Assembly (NCBI GenBank): GCA_963576565.1
Contig: OY755039.1
Location: forward strand, 26,798,602-26,862,601
Origin: Aspidapion aeneum
Lineage: Eukaryota > Arthropoda > Insecta > Coleoptera > Brentidae
Direction: 5' to 3'
DNA: 64,000 nucleotides
Shown here: positions 55,449 through 64,000 of the stretch, piece after piece
Position numbering within the stretch: position 1 is the stretch's first letter
Layout of the letters: each line of letters starts with the position of its first letter
Position numbers and translations under genes: made by a program
The notes under the pieces: generated by a model
What the model was told of the DNA's origin: nothing
The model's input: only the letters and a program-made list of their open reading frames with translations
Databases searched by the model: none

Positions 55449-55897
55449 TAATATATTAGCCTTGAAAACAGTTTTTTGTAAATATCTCAGAAACTAAAGC
55501 TCCTACGAAGTTTTTGGTTAAAACACGAATTATTGAGCAAAATATGTTCTACTATATTCCGACAATAGTGTATTGATACGATGCTTCGTTAAAAAGTTAG
55601 CAATTTTTTAAGTTTTTAATTGTCAAAAGACTATCATTAGCAATATTGGATTTTGACCAAAATCTAATCAGCTCGTAAGAGTGTCCAACACTATTTTACC
55701 TAAAAATCGTTTCAGCGGTTTAGGACCTATAGTGTTACGGACAGAAATAATATACACACAGACAGACATCATGACGATATTGCTAGGATAGGTCAAAATA
55801 CATCCAAATAACACATTTTTGGCGTTATCTCAAAAAAAAAATTTCGTCGTAAATAATACCCTTTCTAGCCATTGCTACGCGGGCTAGGAAGGTAAAA
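55449..55897 (+). mobile_element. MITE family B, full copy in the left palindrome arm
   Basis: Runs from near AATATATTAGCCTTGAAAAC to GCTACGCGGGCTAGGAAGGT. Blocks are AAACAGTTTTTTGTAAATAT, CTACTATATTCCGACAATAG, ATCTAATCAGCTCG, AAATCGTTTCAGCGG, GTGTTACGGACAGAAATAA, CAGACAGACATCATGACG and ACCCTTTCTAGCCATTGCTA. Confidence 0.8.
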
Positions 55898-55959
55898 CTC
55901 ATTTATAGGGTAACCCGTGGTTATTTTCCACCGGGCATTTCAGGGAAGGAAAGGAAGGA

Positions 55960-56145
55960 AATACCTACGGTATAATACCTACAATATTTCCCGGTATATC
56001 CCAGTATTTCCTCAAATTTCAAAGAAATTCCCTAGTATTTCCCAAGCAATGGTATTTCCTAGTATTTCCCCCTAGTATTTTTAATGGTATTTCCTAGTAT
56101 ATTTCCCAGTACTTCTCAAGTATTTCCTGGTATTTCGCCGAACCT
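55960..56145. repeat. CCTAGTATTTC minisatellite (mirrored at 58113-58298)
   Basis: About 15 diverged copies of a 10-12-bp word (CCTAGTATTTCC, CCCGGTATATC, TCCCAGTATTTCC) in tandem. The mirror-image array in the right arm reads GGAAATACTAGG. Many copies match the palindrome partner exactly. Confidence 0.7.
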
Positions 56146-56276
56146 GTACACCAAAAGGAAATATGGAGTCAAATCAATTGCAGTTTGTTTATTAAAAAAA
56201 TAATATGATGTTTTTTTTTTTCTAAATATAATATTATTATATTATATTATATACTGTAAACAATACATTTTGCCTG

Positions 56277-56618
56277 TTTTGCCCCAATGGTGGGGCATAA
56301 CGGAGAGGTGAGTGGGGCATAATGGGCAGTGCCATTAGTTGTATAATTTATAAATAAAAGTGTTTTTATTAACTTGTTTATTTATTTATGAATAGGCCCT
56401 AAAAGCTGAACAACATTAAACAAAAACAAACAAGTAATAATTATTCGTCTAAAAAAAAACTCAATATTCGCATCTCTACTTTTACACAATATTAATGAGA
56501 CTTTATTATACCGTAAGTTCTTGGCTCTTCGTTTAATAGTTCTGAACCATCTTGAAAAAAAAGGTATTAGTCCCTGGGCATGTGCCCATTTTGCCCCGTT
56601 CATTTTGCCCCAATAGTC
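56277..56618. mobile_element. GGGGCAAAATG-type short element (mirrored at 57640-57981)
   Basis: TTTTGCCCCAATGGTGGGGC on one side and ATTTTGCCCCAATAGTC on the other bracket about 340 bp. The 73-codon open frames at 56382-56603 and 57655-57876 are mirror images differing at one residue. They show no known motif and are not called as genes. Confidence 0.4.
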
Positions 56619-57075
56619 AAATTTAATTTAATTTCCAAAAATATATGATGAACTTATCATAACTGTTTACAATACTCTGCCAATATATGGGCCCCTAAGC
56701 TCACACTAGGTACTATAGTTATGATGAGCTGATATAACTAAAAACGGAAATATATTTTATTCAACTCCATACCAAATTACCTTTTGTTTGATACCACACA
56801 AGCCATGTTTTGACTTAAACTCAAATTTTTGAAATCTACCCCCCCACCCTTAAAAAAAACAAAAACTAAAATGTATTTTGTTTAACTCCGGACCCAATTA
56901 CCTTTCGTTTAATATCATACACGCCATATTTTCACTTAACCCTAATTTTGAAATATACCCCACCCTTTTTAGCTCACACATATACTATACTATAATAGTG
57001 TGAGCTATGGTGATCCTAATTTTTTATATATATATCTTTGCGTTTCAGATGATTTTGAAACTTTTTTGTCGCGCC

Positions 57076-57110
<35 letters not shown>

Positions 57111-57115
57111 AGACT

Positions 57116-57183
<68 letters not shown>

Positions 57184-57184
57184 G
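57076..57184. repeat. central (TGTC)n/(ACAG)n switch of the palindrome
   Basis: TGTC repeats run to 57110, then CAGACTG forms a perfect odd palindrome centred on A57113, then ACAG repeats run to 57184. The right tract (about 69 bases) is roughly twice the left (about 35), so the local centre (57113) is offset from the geometric centre (57129). Confidence 0.9.
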
Positions 57185-58360
57185 CGCGACAAAAAAGTTT
57201 CAAAATCATCTGAAACGCAAAGATATATATATAAAAAATTAGGATCACCATAGCTCACACTATTATAGTATAGTATATGTGTGAGCTAAAAAGGGTGGGG
57301 TATATTTCAAAATTAGGGTTAAGTGAAAATATGGCGTGTATGATATTAAACGAAAGGTAATTGGGTCCGGAGTTAAACAAAATACATTTTAGTTTTTGTT
57401 TTTTTTAAGGGTGGGGGGGTAGATTTCAAAAATTTGAGTTTAAGTCAAAACATGGCTTGTGTGGTATCAAACAAAAGGTAATTTGGTATGGAGTTGAATA
57501 AAATATATTTCCGTTTTTAGTTATATCAGCTCATCATAACTATAGTACCTAGTGTGAGCTTAGGGGCCCATATATTGGCAGAGTATTGTAAACAGTTATG
57601 ATAAGTTCATCATATATTTTTGGAAATTAAATTAAATTTGACTATTGGGGCAAAATGAACGGGGCAAAATGGGCACATGCCCAGGGACTAATACCTTTTT
57701 TTTCAAGATGGTTCAGAACTATTAAACGAAGAGCCAAGAACTTACGGTATAATATAGTCTCATTAATATTGTGTAAAAGTAGAGATGCGAATATTGAGTT
57801 TTTTTTTAGACGAATAATTATTACTTGTTTGTTTTTGTTTAATGTTGTTCAGCTTTTAGGGCCTATTCATAAATAAATAAACAAGTTAATAAAAACACTT
57901 TTATTTATAAATTATACAACTAATGGCACTGCCCATTATGCCCCACTCACCTCTCCGTTATGCCCCACCATTGGGGCAAAACAGGCAAAATGTATTGTTT
58001 ACAGTATATAATATAATATAATAATATTATATTTAGAAAAAAAAAAACATCATATTATTTTTTTAATAAACAAACTGCAATTGATTTGACTCCATATTTC
58101 CTTTTGGTGTACAGGTTCGGCGAAATACCAGGAAATACTTGAGAAGTACTGGGAAATATACTAGGAAATACCATTAAAAATACTAGGGGGAAATACTAGG
58201 AAATACCATTGCTTGGGAAATACTAGGGAATTTCTTTGAAATTTGAGGAAATACTGGGATATACCGGGAAATATTGTAGGTATTATACCGTAGGTATTTC
58301 CTTCCTTTCCTTCCCTGAAATGCCCGGTGGAAAATAACCACGGGTTACCCTATAAATGAG

Positions 58361-58809
58361 TTTTACCTTCCTAGCCCGCGTAGCAATGGCTAGAAAGGGT
58401 ATTATTTACGACGAAATTTTTTTTTTGAGATAACGCCAAAAATGTGTTATTTGGATGTATTTTGACCTATCCTAGCAATATCGTCATGATGTCTGTCTGT
58501 GTGTATATTATTTCTGTCCGTAACACTATAGGTCCTAAACCGCTGAAACGATTTTTAGGTAAAATAGTGTTGGACACTCTTACGAGCTGATTAGATTTTG
58601 GTCAAAATCCAATATTGCTAATGATAGTCTTTTGACAATTAAAAACTTAAAAAATTGCTAACTTTTTAACGAAGCATCGTATCAATACACTATTGTCGGA
58701 ATATAGTAGAACATATTTTGCTCAATAATTCGTGTTTTAACCAAAAACTTCGTAGGAGCTTTAGTTTCTGAGATATTTACAAAAAACTGTTTTCAAGGCT
58801 AATATATTA
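58361..58809 (-). mobile_element. MITE family B, mirrored copy in the right arm
   Basis: Reverse complement of 55449-55897 produced by the palindrome; not an independent insertion. Confidence 0.8.
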
Positions 58810-59087
58810 TAAAGGGGGGGGGGGGAGGGCAAGAATGGGCAAAAGTCCCCTTTTCTTATCAGATTTTCATTTTTGAAAATAATTTAATAAAATGCAAATG
58901 GATTACGAATTTGCCCCCCTTAAGAATTTCATGGAATTCCTCTTCTGAATATGCGCCCTTTTCCTTTTAGCTGGGTACGCCCTTGACTGCAGCTATTCAA
59001 TGATATTGAAGATGACCTTGCAAATATGCGGAGCAAGAAAGTTAAAAATATTTTTGCGAGGCGTTTATTTATGCACTCTGTCTGTCT

Positions 59088-62104
<3,017 letters not shown>

Positions 62105-62173
62105 GTTATTTTTTTTCTGGAACTAAAAATTATAAGCTTTATGTCAAGGAGGGGGAAACGCTTAGTTTTAGAG
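62105..62173. other. short unique right flank of the microsatellite
   Basis: T-rich sequence linking the ACAG tract to an ACAGGGTG element. It does not match the left flank of the palindrome. Confidence 0.4.
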
Positions 62174-62684
62174 ACACAGGGTGTTAAATATCTAATCTTT
62201 TTTTAGTTTTTTATTTATAGCTCATGCAGTTTTTGAGATATTTAGCTCAAATTTGGTGCGTGTATTAAGCTATAGGTACTAAACTATACCACATGCCAAG
62301 TAATAGTAAAAATCTATAAGGTGATACTTTTTCAGGGGTTTTGTCGCCTTTTCCCCCGGATTTTTTTTGTGGTAAGCCACTGGTTGATTCTAAAACAACA
62401 GGTAAAATCCCTGTTTTATTTGCAAACTTTTTTCTCTCCTGTGATATTTTCGCATTTCTAACCGTTATAGAGAAAATCGCCGTTGCAACAAAGGATACTA
62501 TCATCACAATAAAAAATGCTACAGTAGATATGGTATATGGCAAAGTATATCAAAATAAACAAAAAAAATATTATCTCGAAAACTAAGCGTTTGCGGACCT
62601 ATGTTTATATGAACTTTTTGCCTTGAAATCACTCAAGGAATTTAACATTAAAATTATGTTATTGAATTTTGAAATACCCTGTAT
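62174..62684. mobile_element. ACAGGGTGTT-type element, about 510 bp
   Basis: Starts ACACAGGGTGTTAAATATC and ends TTTTGAAATACCCTGTAT. Inside are TTTTTGAGATATTTAGCTCA and ATTATCTCGAAAACTAAGCG words often seen in insect ACAGGGTG repeats. The two overlapping open frames (62265-62586) are not supported as genes, although one has a hydrophobic N-terminus (FFIVMIVSFVATAIF). Confidence 0.45.
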
Positions 62685-63239
62685 ATATAAGTATCGCCGT
62701 TTGTTAAAAACAAATATTATTTCCTAATTTTTTTTATAAAATAACATTTTGTACGCGTACCCTGGTAGAGCGCCATTACCGTTATCAGTTTGGAATTCCT
62801 AAATATTTTCCGCTAGAGGCGCCGGAAGCGAGCGCGCGCGAATTATTCGTATTCCTTTAACATCCTCAATACAGAGATCGCAACGCCCGAGTAAAGCCAC
62901 ATCTGTTCTGTGCAGTTTTTAGCGTTAATACGTGAATAGGTTAGCTTGTCTAATGATAAGGGGTAATTACCATTATCAGTATACTGAGGTAAACAAAGTA
63001 TATTTATTTTCCTTTTTATACTACAAAATTTATTACCCAGAAAGAAAAAAAAATAAAAACTCTTTTTACACAACAAGCGGAGCGATAAAATATACGTGTA
63101 ATAATTTCCGTTATCATCATCATTATCAAGACCTTTTTATAAATTTTATAAAAAGGTTAAACTTTTAATTTAAAGTAATATACAGGGTGGCTCACAGAAA
63201 ACGTATACGGGATGCCATTATGAGTATTTAAAGTGAATT
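62685..63239. other. no gene; CG-rich patch
   Basis: A patch at 62752-62890 is rich in CG (CGCCGGAAGCGAGCGCGCGC). ATTACCGTTATCAGT near 62774 recurs as ATTACCATTATCAGT near 62966. ATACAGGGTGGCTCACAG at 63180 is a further ACAGGGTG end. Confidence 0.35.
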
Positions 63240-63510
63240 TTTGAAAAAATCCTTGGACACATTATTTTTATTTTTTTTAATATTTATATATTTTTTTTTT
63301 TTATACTGGGACTTTTCCATCCATACTAGGATCAATTGCCCAGTTTTTGCAAAAGTTTTTGCGTCGAAAATTGCTTTTTAGACATAACAATACAACCATG
63401 CGTTATGTGGGACTCGAACCCACAAGCTCGCGAAACGCCGTGATCGACGCAGATAGCAGCGATATATCCGAAGCAGGACCACTAAACAAGCGGACACGAA
63501 CTCACCCAAT
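63240..63510 (-). mobile_element. tRNA-derived SINE candidate
   Basis: On the minus strand an A-box-like CTTGTTTAGTGGTCC (about 63495-63481) is followed about 70 bases later by a perfect B box with T stem, GTGGGTTCGAGTCCCAC (63409-63425). An unrelated body of about 110 bases follows, ending in an A-rich tail near 63260-63305. This head, body and A-rich tail order is typical of SINEs transcribed by RNA polymerase III. The acceptor stem is not complementary, so it is not a functional tRNA. Confidence 0.5.
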
Positions 63511-63825
63511 ATTATTATTTTATATCTATGGACCCCTAGTCGGGGTAGCTTTGACCCCTTGACTTTAGATAAGGAATGTGGGTCAAGTGATACCATGTTT
63601 AAAATAATTTTTTTCATTCCATTACAGCATTGATATTATTAGATATTCGCAATTTAAGAAAAAAATCAAGACTGACTGCTTCCTATTTTCTTACAACTAA
63701 ACTATTACAAATAGATTTAGGTAATTTGTTTTAAAATGTTTTTTTTTTTCTTTTTCAAGAGATGTGTATTTATGTTTCAAATTCAGTGGGTACTTTGTTT
63801 TAATTTAAGGTTTCAATATCGCGCT
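63511..63825. other. no gene seen
   Basis: AT-rich spacer with no supported feature. Confidence 0.4.
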
Positions 63826-64000
63826 GCGACCCTCGAACAATGCGGTCTTTGCGAATCGTACTAGCGTCCACATTAGCGAATAGATCGCGCTCGTTGATCG
63901 AGGCTCGTGGCTCGGTAATGAGCACCCGGCTTTATATTATCGGAGGGCATATGGGTCCGCGCATCCACTTGAGCTTGAGAGAAAATTTCGATAGTAAGTA
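63826..64000 (+). other. CG-rich window end, possible exon or promoter edge
   Basis: The last 175 bases are clearly richer in CG dinucleotides than the spacer before them. They contain a TTTATATTA word near 63932 and finish in GTAAGTA (63994-64000), a strong splice-donor consensus. This could be the 5' exon of a host gene running out of the window, or a retroelement end. It cannot be decided here. Confidence 0.2.

Larger units (their letters stand above)
55181..59077. repeat. 3.9-kb near-perfect palindrome (inverted duplication)
   Basis: Every base pairs with 114258 minus its coordinate. AGTGCATAAA at 55181 pairs with TTTATGCACT ending 59077, and CTTTTTTGTC at 57061 pairs with GACAAAAAAG ending 57197. 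Arms are about 1.9 kb with no net length difference. In the stretches compared by eye I saw only two mismatches (56503/57755 and 57075/57183). A C12/G12 run, a T8 and an A9 also match in length. The centre is a (TGTC)n to (ACAG)n switch at 57076-57184. Each arm contains MITE B, a TATTTCC minisatellite, a GGGGCAAAATG element and rearranged element G pieces. Confidence 0.92.

Noticed and set aside
57000..57251. Overlapping open frames on both strands at the palindrome centre
   Set aside because: They are translations of the central TGTC/ACAG repeats and mirrored arms.
56382..57876. Pair of 73-codon frames, nearly identical, as a duplicated gene
   Set aside because: They are mirror images created by the palindrome, have no known motif, and sit in a GGGGCAAAATG-type repeat.

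Overview
This is AT-rich animal DNA, most likely from an insect or other arthropod. The evidence is the transposon set: two mariner transposase genes, pogo-like miniature elements, Penelope-like retroelements with GIY-YIG remnants, and Jockey/R1-like and RTE-like LINE fragments. Many short inverted-repeat elements begin with CAGTGG, CAGGG or ACAGGG. The order cannot be fixed from the sequence. I found no intact host protein gene. Nearly all recognisable coding sequence is decayed transposase or reverse transcriptase, so the window reads as intergenic or heterochromatin-like repeat DNA.

Layout. 1-9 kb: a 278-bp MITE split by a LINE, which is itself split by an insert ending in a well-folded tRNA-like gene; several MITEs; and a 1.4-kb hAT-like non-autonomous element. 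9.5-16.5 kb: two copies of a 1.8-1.9-kb fold-back element. The first is interrupted by a 323-bp x3 tandem array bounded by 12-bp direct repeats. 13.5 kb: a pogo-like MITE that keeps the start of the CENP-B-type helix-turn-helix. 17-19 kb: a decayed mariner on the minus strand. 19.5-22.5 kb: a third fold-back element, then a tandem array of roughly 170-bp units. 23.6-28 kb: hAT-like MITEs, a mariner with well-preserved ends and a 57-bp palindromic insert in its gene, a fold-back/tandem block, and a second pogo-like MITE. 28.2-29.6 kb: an element with a perfect 8-bp target duplication. 31-34 kb: another fold-back element, a Penelope 3' end and a tandem-repeat family that recurs at 52 kb. 38-51 kb: LINE, Penelope and SINE-like fragments. 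52-54.9 kb: tandem repeats and a hairpin-flanked element containing (CTGT)n.

The most striking part is the right end. Positions 55181-59077 form a near-perfect inverted duplication with about 1.9-kb arms. I found two mismatches in the stretches compared, and homopolymer runs match in length. It is centred on a (TGTC)n/(ACAG)n switch and abuts an uninterrupted (ACAG)754 tract of 3,016 bases. This is either a large young palindrome next to an extreme microsatellite expansion, or an assembly artefact, and raw reads would decide.

There is no metabolic pathway or operon to describe. The elements relate by nesting, which gives a relative age order, and by shared sequence. A CCGATTTT-centred motif appears in three otherwise different repeat families, and an inverted pair of GCCATCTT/AAGATGGC sites recurs inside the fold-back elements.
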